NCBI RefSeq assembly: GCF_021732705.1
Contig: NZ_JAKFUM010000001.1
Coordinates: 48,126-112,125, forward strand
DNA: 64,000 nucleotides
Source of the DNA: Nevskia sp.
Lineage (GTDB): Bacteria > Pseudomonadota > Gammaproteobacteria > Nevskiales > Nevskiaceae
Direction of reading: 5' to 3'
Shown here: one piece after another, positions 15,350 to 23,735 of the stretch
How the letters are laid out: each line of letters starts with the position of its first letter
How positions within the stretch are numbered: the first letter of the stretch is position 1
Notes under the pieces: model-generated
What the model was told of the DNA's origin: nothing
Seen by the model: only the letters and a program-made list of their open reading frames with translations
Database searches by the model: none
Program-made: the position numbers and the translations under genes

Positions 15350-17530
15350 ATGAAAAACCGTCGTCTGCTGCCGGTCGTCACCAGTCTGCTGATCGCGGCC
15401 AGCGTGCCGCTGGCCCATGCCGAAGCGCTGGACCCTGCCAATCCGCTGGCCCGCCCGAGCACGCTGCCGCTGCAATATCCACCGTTCGACCAGATTCGCA
15501 ACGAGCATTTCCAGCCGGCGATCGAAGCCGGCATGGCCGAACAGCTGGTCGAGATCGACGCGATCACGGCGAACCCGGACGCGCCGAGCTTCGGCAACAC
15601 GGTGCTGGCGCTGGAGCAGTCCGGCGATCTGTTCGAACGTGCGCTGACCGTGTTCTCGAACCTGAACGCGACCAACACCAACCCGGAGATGCAGAAGATC
15701 CAGCAGGCGATCGCGCCGAAGCTGGCCGCGCATCGAGACGCCATCTTCCTGAATCCCAAGCTGTTCGCGCGGGTGAAGGCGGTGGCCGAGTCGCCGGCGG
15801 CGAAAGTGCTCGATGGCGAATCGGCGCAGCTTCTGGCGCGCACGCTGGCGCAGTTCACGCGCGCCGGCGCCGGGCTCGACGAGGCACAGAAGACGCGGCT
15901 GCGCGAGCTCAACGGGCAGCTGTCGAAGCTGACCACCCAGTTCCAGCAGAACGTGCGCGCCTCGACCAAGGACGGCGCGGTCGTGGTCAACGATGCGACC
16001 GAGCTGGCCGGCTTCTCCGGCTCCCAGATCGCGGCTGCGGCGGAAGCCGCGAAGACCCGCGGGCTCGACGGCAAGTACCTGATCACCTTGCAGAACACGA
16101 CCCTGCAGCCGGGCCTGCAGCAGCTCAAGAACCGGGCGCTGCGCGAGCGGCTCTATCGCGCCTCGGTCGCCCGCAGCACGTCCGGTCCGAACGACAACCG
16201 GCCGGTGGTGGCGGAGATCGTCAAGCTGCGCGCCGAGCGCGCGAAACTGCTCGGCTATCCGAATCACGCCGCGTGGGTGCTGGAAGACGAGACCGCCGGC
16301 TCGGTCGAGGCGGTCAATCGCATGCTGGCCGAACTGGCGCCGGCGGCCACGGCCAACGCCGCACGCGAGGCGGCCGAAATCCAGAAGCTGATCGACACCC
16401 AGGAAAAGGCTGCCGGCCGCAAGCCATTCAAGCTGGCGCCGTGGGACTGGCCGTTCTATGCCGAACAGGTTCGCGCCGCGACCTACGACTTCAGCGATGA
16501 CGACGTGCGGCCGTATTTCGAGATCACCAACGTGCTCGAAAAGGGGGTCTTCTTCGCTGCCGAAAAACTGTACGGCATCACCTTCAAGCGCCGCACCGAC
16601 CTGCCGCTGTACCACCCGGATACCCGGGTCTACGACGTGTTCGACCGTGACGGCACGCAGCTCGGCCTGTTCACCGCCGACAACTACGCCCGCGATTCCA
16701 AGCAGGGCGGGGCGTGGATGAATTCCTATGTCGTCCAGTCGAGCCTGACCGGCCTGAAGCCGGTCGTCGCCAATCATCTGAACGTGCCGAAGCCGAGCGG
16801 CGACCAGCCGACCCTGCTGAGCTTCGACGAAGTGACGACGATATTCCACGAGTTCGGCCATGCCGCGCATGGCCTGTTCGCGAATGCGAAGTATCCGTCG
16901 CTGTCCGGCACTGCCGTGCCGCGCGATTTCGTCGAGTACCCGAGCCAGTACAACGAGATGTGGGGCCGTGATCCGGCGGTGCTGGCGAACTTCGCTCGCC
17001 ACTACCAGACCGGCCAGCCGCTGCCGCAGGCGCTGCTCGACAAGGTGCTGGCTGCCGCGCGCTTCAATCAGGGCTTCAAGACCACCGAGTATCTGGCGTC
17101 CGCGATCCTCGATCAGCGCTGGCACCAGCTCGAGGCCGGCAAGACGCCGGACGCCGACGGCGTGCTGGCGTTCGAAGCGGCAGCGCTGAAATCGGCCGGC
17201 GTGGCGCTGCCGACGGTCGATCCGCGCTACCACACGCAGTATTTCTCGCACGTGTTTTCCGGCGGCTACGCGGCCGGCTACTACGCCTACATCTGGAGCG
17301 ACGTGCTGGCCCGCGATACCGAAAGCTGGATGAAGCGCCACGGCGGGCTGGACCGCGCCAATGGCGATTTCCTGCGCGCCAAGGTGCTGAGCCGTGGCCG
17401 CAGCGCCGATGTGCTGACGCTGTTCCGCGCGTTCTACGGAACCGAGCCGGACATCGCGCCGCTGCTCGAGCATCGCGGCCTCGAACTGCCGAAGGCGAAG
17501 CCGGCCAAGGCCGCCGCCACGTCGCGATAG
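15350..17530 (+). CDS. Exported M3-family oligopeptidase (Dcp/OpdA-like)
   Basis: A 726-residue thimet-type zinc peptidase. The active site HEFGH is at residues 500-504 (TTIFHEFGHAAHGLF), and the downstream glutamate lies in the PRDFVEYPSQ segment typical of M3. The N-terminus MKNRRLLPVVTSLLIAASV ending PLAHAEA is a signal peptide, so the enzyme should act in the periplasm, cutting dipeptides or short peptides. The open frame starts 11 codons earlier, but the second ATG gives a proper signal peptide. Periplasmic Dcp-like enzymes of this type are common in Xanthomonadales. Dcp versus OpdA cannot be separated by eye. Confidence 0.92.
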   Translation: MKNRRLLPVVTSLLIAASVPLAHAEALDPANPLARPSTLPLQYPPFDQIRNEHFQPAIEAGMAEQLVEIDAITANPDAPSFGNTVLALEQSGDLFERALTVFSNLNATNTNPEMQKIQQAIAPKLAAHRDAIFLNPKLFARVKAVAESPAAKVLDGESAQLLARTLAQFTRAGAGLDEAQKTRLRELNGQLSKLTTQFQQNVRASTKDGAVVVNDATELAGFSGSQIAAAAEAAKTRGLDGKYLITLQNTTLQPGLQQLKNRALRERLYRASVARSTSGPNDNRPVVAEIVKLRAERAKLLGYPNHAAWVLEDETAGSVEAVNRMLAELAPAATANAAREAAEIQKLIDTQEKAAGRKPFKLAPWDWPFYAEQVRAATYDFSDDDVRPYFEITNVLEKGVFFAAEKLYGITFKRRTDLPLYHPDTRVYDVFDRDGTQLGLFTADNYARDSKQGGAWMNSYVVQSSLTGLKPVVANHLNVPKPSGDQPTLLSFDEVTTIFHEFGHAAHGLFANAKYPSLSGTAVPRDFVEYPSQYNEMWGRDPAVLANFARHYQTGQPLPQALLDKVLAAARFNQGFKTTEYLASAILDQRWHQLEAGKTPDADGVLAFEAAALKSAGVALPTVDPRYHTQYFSHVFSGGYAAGYYAYIWSDVLARDTESWMKRHGGLDRANGDFLRAKVLSRGRSADVLTLFRAFYGTEPDIAPLLEHRGLELPKAKPAKAAATSR

Positions 17531-17580
17531 GCGCCGAAGGATTTCCGTTACATCACGAGAACGAGCTGGAGGAGATCACG

Positions 17581-18462
17581 ATGAACCGACTCACGACGTC
17601 GCACCTTGCGACGAGGTTGCTGCACGCTGCGCTGCCGCTGATGCTGGCGGTGGGGCTGTCCGGCCCGGCCGCTGCGGCCGACAAGATCAGCGAGAAGACG
17701 GCCGCGGCGCTGGTGCAGGAATCCGGCCTGGGGGATCAGCTGCCGACGATACCGGCAGGAATCGAGGCCGGACTCAATGTCAAGCCGGAAGCGGCGGCCC
17801 AGCTCACCGAGGCCCAGCTCGAAACGCTGCGCGGCATTCTGGCGGAGTCGTATTCGCCGGCGAAGCTGACGGCGAGCCTGATCACCGAGCTGCCGGCGCT
17901 GATTGGCCCGGTGGCGGCGAAGGATGCACTGGCCTGGCTGCAGTCCGACGTCGGCAAGAAGATCACCGCGCTGGAAGACGCGGCGGCGAAGACCGCGGGC
18001 GACAGCGAGGTGTTCGCCGAAGCGCAGAAGCTGTTCGAACGCCTGCCGCCGCGCCGCGTCGATCGCTACGTGCGGCTGATCCAGGCAACGCATGTGGCTG
18101 ATGGCTCCGCCAATCTGATCATCAACGTCACGCTCGGCACCATCGTCGGCGCTGCGGCGGCCGGAGCGCCCGGCAAGCCGCTGCCGAATCTCGACGAGGT
18201 GCGCAAGCAGCTCAACGAGAACCGGCCGCAGATGATCGAGTCGATCAACTCGCAGTTCCTCGTGCTGTTCGGCTCGGCCTATCAGGGGCTGCCGGAAAAC
18301 GAACTGGATCAGTACCTGGCGTTTTCCGAATCGAAGAGCGGCATCGAGTACTCGAAGGCGATGATCGCCGCGCTCGACAAGGCGATGACGCGCTCGGCGG
18401 TCGAATCCGGTCGCGAAATCCAGCTACGCATGGCCACCGCCAAGCCCAAGTCCGACGCATGA
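17581..18462 (+). CDS. Exported protein of unknown function, DUF2059-like C-terminus
   Basis: 293 residues. A signal peptide (residues 1-33, ending GPAAAADK) is followed by an all-alpha, Ala/Glu-rich body. The segment NELDQYLAFSESKSGIEYSK near residue 240 resembles the YLAFYxSPxGxK motif of DUF2059 proteins. No catalytic motif is visible. A good ribosome-binding site (ggaggag) precedes ATG 17581. Its stop overlaps the next gene's start (ATGA), so it heads a translationally coupled set with the alpha/beta hydrolase and the small membrane protein. Periplasmic location is inferred from the signal peptide. Confidence 0.78.
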   Translation: MNRLTTSHLATRLLHAALPLMLAVGLSGPAAAADKISEKTAAALVQESGLGDQLPTIPAGIEAGLNVKPEAAAQLTEAQLETLRGILAESYSPAKLTASLITELPALIGPVAAKDALAWLQSDVGKKITALEDAAAKTAGDSEVFAEAQKLFERLPPRRVDRYVRLIQATHVADGSANLIINVTLGTIVGAAAAGAPGKPLPNLDEVRKQLNENRPQMIESINSQFLVLFGSAYQGLPENELDQYLAFSESKSGIEYSKAMIAALDKAMTRSAVESGREIQLRMATAKPKSDA

Positions 18463-19292
18463 GCGACCTGCGGCAGACGCACACGGTGACCGGGTCCGAT
18501 GGCACTGCCATCGGCTGGGTGCAGCGCGGGCAGGGGCCGGTGATGGTGCTGGTGCACGGTGCCACGGCCGACCACACGCGCTGGGCCACGGTCGAAGCGC
18601 AGCTGGCCGCGCGATTCACCTTGGTGATGATGGATCGGCGCGGACGCGGCCTCAGCGCCGCCGAAGCGCCCGGCCCGTACGACATCGAACGCGAAGCGGC
18701 CGACGTGCGCGCCGTGATCGCGGCCGCCGCCAGACTGCAGGGCGGTGCGCCGATTTACCTGTTCGGGCATTCCTACGGCGGCCTGTGCGTGCTCGATGCC
18801 GTGGCCGGCGATGCGGGCACCGCGGCGAAGGTTGCGAAGCTGCTGGTCTACGAACCGGCGTTCGCCACGCCGGGCTATCCGGTGATCGGCCCGGAGGCGC
18901 TGAAAACGCTGGTCGAGCGGGTCGATGCCGGCGATGCCGACGCCGCGCTCGACTACTTCTTCGTCACCATCATCGGGGTCGACCCGGCGGTGGTCGCGGC
19001 GATGAAGCAGATGCCGGGCTGGGACCAGCGCCGCGCCGCCGTGCACACGCTGGCTCGCGAAGGCGCGGCGGCCAATGTCTGGAAACCGGCGCGAATCGCG
19101 GCCTTGCCGATGCCGCTGCGCATCCTCGTCGGCGAAATCAGCCCGGCGTGGCTGCGCGCCGCCTCGTTTGCAGCGCACAATGCTGCACCGCACAGCACGA
19201 TCGTCGAACTGCCCGGGCAGGCCCACGGCGCGATGGATTCGGCGCCGCGGCTGTTCATCGATGAAGTTGCCCGTTTCTGGACCGAAGAATGA
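18459..19292 (+). CDS. Alpha/beta hydrolase
   Basis: A 277-residue alpha/beta hydrolase fold protein. The oxyanion region is LVHGATADHTRW (residues 31-42), the nucleophile elbow FGHSYGG places Ser105, and the C-terminal HGAMD supplies the histidine. No signal peptide, so cytosolic. The substrate is unknown; the closest general types are esterases and haloperoxidase-like hydrolases. ATGA overlaps link it on both sides to the exported DUF2059-like protein and the 98-residue membrane protein. Confidence 0.88.
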   Translation: MSDLRQTHTVTGSDGTAIGWVQRGQGPVMVLVHGATADHTRWATVEAQLAARFTLVMMDRRGRGLSAAEAPGPYDIEREAADVRAVIAAAARLQGGAPIYLFGHSYGGLCVLDAVAGDAGTAAKVAKLLVYEPAFATPGYPVIGPEALKTLVERVDAGDADAALDYFFVTIIGVDPAVVAAMKQMPGWDQRRAAVHTLAREGAAANVWKPARIAALPMPLRILVGEISPAWLRAASFAAHNAAPHSTIVELPGQAHGAMDSAPRLFIDEVARFWTEE

Positions 19293-19585
19293 GATACCTG
19301 CTGATCGTCGACCTGACCCTGGCTGCACTCGGCGCCGCGTTCACCATTGCCGTCGGCTTCGTCGCCCTGGTGTTCGTCGTCTATCGCGACACCTCGGCCA
19401 AGATGGCCGCCGGCCTGCCGAGCGTGCTGACCCTGACCGCCTGCTTCGTCGCGCTGACCGTACTGGCGGGCGTGGCCGGCTGGCTGCTGCGTGCGAAAAA
19501 GCCGAGCCACTGGGCGGCACAGGCCGTGCTTGCCCTGAGCCTGCCGGTGCTCTGGCAGATCGTCTACGCCAACCTGCGCGGCTGA
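19289..19585 (+). CDS. Small integral membrane protein
   Basis: 98 residues with three hydrophobic segments (about 3-31, 43-66 and 73-93) joined by short charged loops (RDTSAKM, RAKKPSHW). It overlaps the hydrolase stop by four bases (ATGA), which supports that it is translated. No family was recognised; a role beside the hydrolase, for example in membrane association, is only a guess. Confidence 0.7.
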   Translation: MRYLLIVDLTLAALGAAFTIAVGFVALVFVVYRDTSAKMAAGLPSVLTLTACFVALTVLAGVAGWLLRAKKPSHWAAQAVLALSLPVLWQIVYANLRG

Positions 19586-19672
19586 TCCTTGAGCCGCCCG
19601 GCCGCGGTCCGCGGTCGATCCTTTTGCGCAAGTCACTGAACTTGCGAACGAATTTCTCTCGAAACCCCCGTC

Positions 19673-20257
19673 ATGACGATCAAGATCCTCGCTTTGTCCG
19701 GCAGCCAGCGTGCTGCTTCCGTGAACGCCCTGCTGGTGCGTGCCGCTGCCAACGGCGCTGCCGCAAGCGGCGCCACGATCACCACGCTGAACTGGGCCGA
19801 CTACGCGATGCCGCTGTACGACCCGGATGTCGAGAAGGCCGAAGGCATTCCCGACGCCGTGCTGCGCTTCAAGGAACTGCTGAAATCGCATCACGGCTTT
19901 CTGATCGCGTCGCCGGAATACAACGGCTCGCTGACACCGATCCTGAAGAACGCGATCGACTGGGCCACACGTCCAGTCGCGGGTGAAGCCTCGATGGCCT
20001 GCTTCAAGCACAAGGTGATCGGCCTGCTGTCGACGTCGCCGGGCGTGTTCGGCGGCGTCACCGGTCTCGTGCATCTGCGCGCGATCCTGAGCCGGCTCGG
20101 GGCTTTCGTGCTGCCGGAGCAGTACCCGGTGGGCGAGGCCGGCAAGCTGTTCGACGAGAACGGCGACCTGCGGGATCCGAAACAGAAGGCGATTGCCGAA
20201 TCGATCGGCGCCCGTGCCGCCACGGTGCTGAAGCACTGGCCGGACGCCCACGCGTGA
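19673..20257 (+). CDS. NADPH-dependent FMN reductase family protein
   Basis: A 194-residue flavodoxin-fold reductase. The phosphate-binding start LALSGSQRAASVNALLVRAA and the second motif ASPEYNGSLTPILKNAIDW are characteristic of the FMN_red family (ChrR/YieF-like and azoreductase-like quinone reductases). It should transfer electrons from NAD(P)H to quinones, chromate or azo compounds through FMN. Its stop overlaps the GTG start of the next gene (GTGA), so the two are co-translated. It is 87 bases after the small membrane protein and may belong to the same operon. Confidence 0.9.
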   Translation: MTIKILALSGSQRAASVNALLVRAAANGAAASGATITTLNWADYAMPLYDPDVEKAEGIPDAVLRFKELLKSHHGFLIASPEYNGSLTPILKNAIDWATRPVAGEASMACFKHKVIGLLSTSPGVFGGVTGLVHLRAILSRLGAFVLPEQYPVGEAGKLFDENGDLRDPKQKAIAESIGARAATVLKHWPDAHA

Positions 20258-21681
20258 GCGGCGGCGGTCTGGGCCTGACCCCGCCGAAGCCCCGGGACTG
20301 GTCGAGCCTGATCCCGATCGCGGCGGGCTTGGTCTGGCTCGCCACCGGCAGCGGGCTGGCCTGGGTTCTGATCGCGCTGGTGCCGGGCTGCCTGCTGATC
20401 GCGACCGGCGTCTCGGCGCTGCTGTGGCCGGGCGAAAGCCGCATCACGAACTATCAGGCGCTGGCCTCGGCCCTCGGATTGCTGCTGGCGCTGCCGGCGG
20501 TGCTGTTCCTGTCGATGCTCGGCGGCGTGCTGGCCGTGGCGATGTCGCTGGCGGCGTTCATCCATGCCGGGCGCACCGCGCTCCTGCTGGCGGAGCCTGC
20601 GGTCGGTGCGCCGGAGCCGCCGGCCGATTTCCGCACCTGGGCCAAGGCCGCGCTCGACGAAGCGTTGATCGGTTACTTCCTCAGCCTGGCCAAGCTGCCG
20701 TCCGGTGCCGAAGCCGAAAAGCTGACCCGCGATGCCGCCGTGATGGAAGCCGTGCTGGTGCAGCGCGGCTGGCTCGACGACCCGGCCTCTTTTCATGGAC
20801 GGCCGACGGCGCCGGACGATGCCCGCGTCAAGCCGGCCCGATTTCGCGATTTCGACTACCAGCGACTGCGCTTCACCAGCGGTTTCCAGCCGCATCCGGA
20901 AGTGCCGGGCGCCGCGTTGTGGGCCAGCTACGTGCCGAACCGCGAGTGCGTGGCCAGCGTCTTCCGCCAGCCGACCGGTGGCCGACCATGGCTGCTGTGC
21001 ATCCACGGCTACCGCATGGGCACGAAGTACTTCGATCTGCGGCTGTTCGCGCCGCACATCCTGCATCGCCGCCTCGGCCTGAACGTGGTGATGCCGACCT
21101 TGCCGCTGCACGGTCCGCGCCGCATCGGCCGTCAGAGCGGCGATCAGTATCTCGATGGCGATCCGCTCGACCTGCTGCACGCGCAGACGCAGGCGCTGTG
21201 GGACCTGCGCCGCACCATCGCGTGGATCCGCGCGCAGGAGCCGGACGCGCGCATCGGCGTGCTCGGCTACAGCCTCGGCGGTTACAACGCGGCCCTGCTC
21301 GCAACCCACGAGCCGGGGCTGGATTTCGTCATTTCCGGCATTCCGGTGACCGATTTCGCCACGGTGCTCTGGCAGCACGTGCCGATTCCGCTGCGTCGCT
21401 ACTTTGAATCCGAGGGACTGACGCGCGAGCGCTACCAGAAGCTGCTGCACGTGGTGTCGCCGCTGGCGCTGCCGCCGAAGCTGCCGGCCGAACGCCTGCA
21501 CCTGTTCGCCGGCAGTGCCGATCGCGTCGTGCCGCCGGTGCAGCCGCTGAAGCTGTCGACGCACTGGCAGCGGCCGGTGCACTGGTTTCCCGGCGCTCAC
21601 CTGACATTCCGCGGCGAGCGCGCCGTGGTGCGCTGCATCGACGATGCGATGACCGGTGCCGGCTGGAAGCAGCCGTCCTGA
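20254..21681 (+). CDS. Membrane-associated alpha/beta hydrolase (ABHD18/DUF2048-like)
   Basis: 475 residues, GTG start overlapping the reductase stop. The N-terminus has hydrophobic segments (about 17-50 and 68-105), then a soluble hydrolase domain. The oxyanion region is LLCIHGYRMGTKYFDLRLFA, the nucleophile elbow LGYSLGGYNAALLA contains Ser340, and the C-terminal PGAHLTF gives the histidine. The pattern of HGYRMG, MPTLPLHGPR and GISGIPVTD-like text recalls the DUF2048/ABHD18 family, whose bacterial substrates are not established. Likely a lipid or ester hydrolase facing the membrane. Confidence 0.78.
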   Translation: MSGGGLGLTPPKPRDWSSLIPIAAGLVWLATGSGLAWVLIALVPGCLLIATGVSALLWPGESRITNYQALASALGLLLALPAVLFLSMLGGVLAVAMSLAAFIHAGRTALLLAEPAVGAPEPPADFRTWAKAALDEALIGYFLSLAKLPSGAEAEKLTRDAAVMEAVLVQRGWLDDPASFHGRPTAPDDARVKPARFRDFDYQRLRFTSGFQPHPEVPGAALWASYVPNRECVASVFRQPTGGRPWLLCIHGYRMGTKYFDLRLFAPHILHRRLGLNVVMPTLPLHGPRRIGRQSGDQYLDGDPLDLLHAQTQALWDLRRTIAWIRAQEPDARIGVLGYSLGGYNAALLATHEPGLDFVISGIPVTDFATVLWQHVPIPLRRYFESEGLTRERYQKLLHVVSPLALPPKLPAERLHLFAGSADRVVPPVQPLKLSTHWQRPVHWFPGAHLTFRGERAVVRCIDDAMTGAGWKQPS

Positions 21682-21684
21682 ACG

Positions 21685-21707
21685 AAAAAAGCCGCGCATG
21701 CCGCGGC
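21685..21707 (-). terminator. Terminator-like hairpin reading on the minus strand
   Basis: Stem GCCGCG/CGCGGC (21691-21696 with 21702-21707) followed, on the minus strand, by six T residues. No minus-strand gene lies nearby, so it may stop antisense transcription or be fortuitous. Confidence 0.35.
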
Positions 21708-21824
21708 GAAACGCCGGAAAGCGCGCCGGAAAAGTCTCCCTGACCGCGCCGTCAGCGAATCGAACAAGCGTTAAACTGCGCGCCCGAGAAGCACGCTTGG
21801 CACGCCCGGAGGGGCAGCGAGTCG

Positions 21825-22946
21825 ATGAAGAAAGTCTGTATCAGCGGCAGCGGCCTGTTCACGCCGGCCGAGTCGGTGTCCAACGACGAACTCGTCGTCG
21901 CGTTCAATACCTATGTCGAGTCGTTCAACGCCGAGCACGCCGAGGCGATCGCCGCCGGTACCGTAACCGCGCTGGCGCCGTCGTCGAGCGAGTTCATCGT
22001 CAAGGCCTCCGGCATCAAGGCGCGCTACACGGTCGACAAGGCCGGCGTCATCGATCCGGCGATCATGCATCCGCAGATCCGGGTGTGCGCCAACGACGAG
22101 CCGTCGCTGATGGTCGAGATGGGCCTCGTCGCCGCGAAGCAGGCGCTGCTGAACGCCGGGCGCTCGGCGTCGGATGTCGATGCCGTGCTGGTCGCGTGCT
22201 CGAACATGCAGCGGCCGTATCCGGCCATGGCCGTGGAACTGCAGCACTTCCTCGGCGCCGGCGGTTACGGCTACGACATGAACGTGGCCTGCGCCTCGGC
22301 GGCGTTCGGCGTGCAGACGGCGGTGGATGCCGTCAGCCGCGGCTCGGCCCGCGCTGCGCTCGTGGTCAGCCCGGAAATCTGCACGGGCCATCTGAATTTC
22401 CGCAATCGCGACTGCCACTTCATCTTCGGCGATGCCGCCACCGCGCTGCTGGTCGAGCCGCTCGAAACGGCGACCGGCGATCATCGCTTCGAGGTGCTCG
22501 GCACGCGGCTGCAGACGCAGTTCTCGAACAATATCCGCAACAACTTCGGCTTCCTGAACCGTTCGGAAGCGCCGCAGCGCCCGTGGAACGACGTGCTGTT
22601 CGCGCAGGAAGGCCGCAAGGTGTTCAAGGAAGTGGTGCCGATGGTGTCGGAACTGCTGGTGTCGCATCTGACCGATCTCGGCATCGAGCCGAACTCGGTC
22701 AAGCGCTTCTGGCTGCATCAGGCCAATCTCAGCATGAACCAACTGATCGCGAAGAAGGTGCTGGGCCGCGAGCCGAGCATCGAGGAAGCGCCGATCATCC
22801 TCGACGAATACGCGAACACCTCGTCGGCCGGTTCGGTGATCGCGTTCCACAAGTATCACGATGACCTGAAGCCTGGTGATGTCGGCGTGCTGTGCGCGTT
22901 CGGCGCCGGGTATTCGGCCGGCAGCGTCGTCGTTCGCAAGCTCTGA
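21825..22946 (+). CDS. Beta-ketoacyl-ACP synthase III family protein (FabH-like)
   Basis: 373 residues, longer than housekeeping FabH (about 320). The catalytic triad is complete: Cys156 (NVACASAAF), His298 (WLHQANLSMN) and Asn331 (EYANTSSAGSV). It would start fatty acid synthesis by condensing an acyl-CoA with malonyl-ACP, or condense longer acyl chains. An N-terminal insertion around residues 35-65 and its stand-alone position, outside a plsX-fabD-fabG cluster, suggest the alternative long FabH type found in Pseudomonas and Xanthomonas. Ribosome-binding site gagggg-like (gaggggcagcgagtcg) precedes the ATG. Confidence 0.87.
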   Translation: MKKVCISGSGLFTPAESVSNDELVVAFNTYVESFNAEHAEAIAAGTVTALAPSSSEFIVKASGIKARYTVDKAGVIDPAIMHPQIRVCANDEPSLMVEMGLVAAKQALLNAGRSASDVDAVLVACSNMQRPYPAMAVELQHFLGAGGYGYDMNVACASAAFGVQTAVDAVSRGSARAALVVSPEICTGHLNFRNRDCHFIFGDAATALLVEPLETATGDHRFEVLGTRLQTQFSNNIRNNFGFLNRSEAPQRPWNDVLFAQEGRKVFKEVVPMVSELLVSHLTDLGIEPNSVKRFWLHQANLSMNQLIAKKVLGREPSIEEAPIILDEYANTSSAGSVIAFHKYHDDLKPGDVGVLCAFGAGYSAGSVVVRKL

Positions 22947-22987
22947 AGCCCCGGTTTTCGCTCAGGAAATCGTCCGTTGTAAAACGC

Positions 22988-23005
22988 TTGTCATATATTG
23001 CTTCC
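22988..23005 (+). promoter_or_regulatory. Weak Pho-box-like sequence before phoB
   Basis: TTGTCAT-ATAT-TGCTTCC has one good 7-base half-site and the right 4-base AT-rich spacer, 29 bases before the phoB start. It would allow phoBR autoregulation. Confidence 0.35.
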
Positions 23006-23033
23006 AGCATGACGTCTGGCGTTTAATCGACGG

Positions 23034-23732
23034 ATGGGGATGCAAAACAAGAAGATTCTGGTGATCGAGGACGAAGCCTCGATCCGGGACATGCTTCGGT
23101 TTGCGCTGGAGCGTGCCGAATTCCGTGTCAGCCTCGCCCAGGACGTGCCAAACGGCCGTCTCCGCATCGCCGAGGAACGGCCCGACCTGATCCTGCTCGA
23201 CTGGATGATGCCTGGCGTATCGGGTGTCGAGTACGCGCGCGAGCTGAAGTCGACGCCGCAGACCAAGGACATCCCGGTGATCATGGTCACCGCGCGGGCC
23301 GAGGAAGAGGACAAGATTCGCGGCCTGAACATCGGCTGTGACGATTACGTGTCCAAGCCGTTCTCGTTTCCGGAACTGATCGCGCGCATCCAGGCCGTGC
23401 TGCGCCGGAGCATGCCGGGTGGCGAGGACGAGCGGATGGCCGTGGCCGGCCTGCAGGTCGATGCCGCGAGCCAGCGGGTGACGGCCAAGGGCGAGCCGGT
23501 GCGCCTCGGTCCGACCGAATACCGCCTGCTGCATTTCTTCATCAGCCACCCGGAGCGCGTCTACACGCGCGAGCAGGTGCTGGACCGCGTCTGGGGCCAG
23601 AACGTCTATGTCGAGGAGCGGACGGTCGATGTCCACATCCGCCGGCTGCGCAAGGCGCTGGAGCCGTACGGGTACCACAACATGATCCAGACCGTCCGCG
23701 GAACCGGCTACCGGTTCTCCGAGAAGATCTAG
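23034..23732 (+). CDS. phoB: Phosphate regulon response regulator PhoB
   Basis: A 232-residue OmpR/PhoB-family regulator. The receiver domain has acidic pocket IEDEAS, phospho-acceptor Asp56 (LILLDWMMPG), and a conserved Thr/Lys pair (MVTARAEEED; DDYVSKPFS). The C-terminal winged helix includes LGPTEYRLLHFFISHPERV and RTVDVHIRRLRKAL. Phosphorylated PhoB activates Pho genes during phosphate starvation. Start: ATG 23034 or the second ATG at 23040; the second begins closer to the usual N-terminus. phoR follows after 3 bases. Confidence 0.93.
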   Translation: MGMQNKKILVIEDEASIRDMLRFALERAEFRVSLAQDVPNGRLRIAEERPDLILLDWMMPGVSGVEYARELKSTPQTKDIPVIMVTARAEEEDKIRGLNIGCDDYVSKPFSFPELIARIQAVLRRSMPGGEDERMAVAGLQVDAASQRVTAKGEPVRLGPTEYRLLHFFISHPERVYTREQVLDRVWGQNVYVEERTVDVHIRRLRKALEPYGYHNMIQTVRGTGYRFSEKI

Positions 23733-23735
23733 CGG

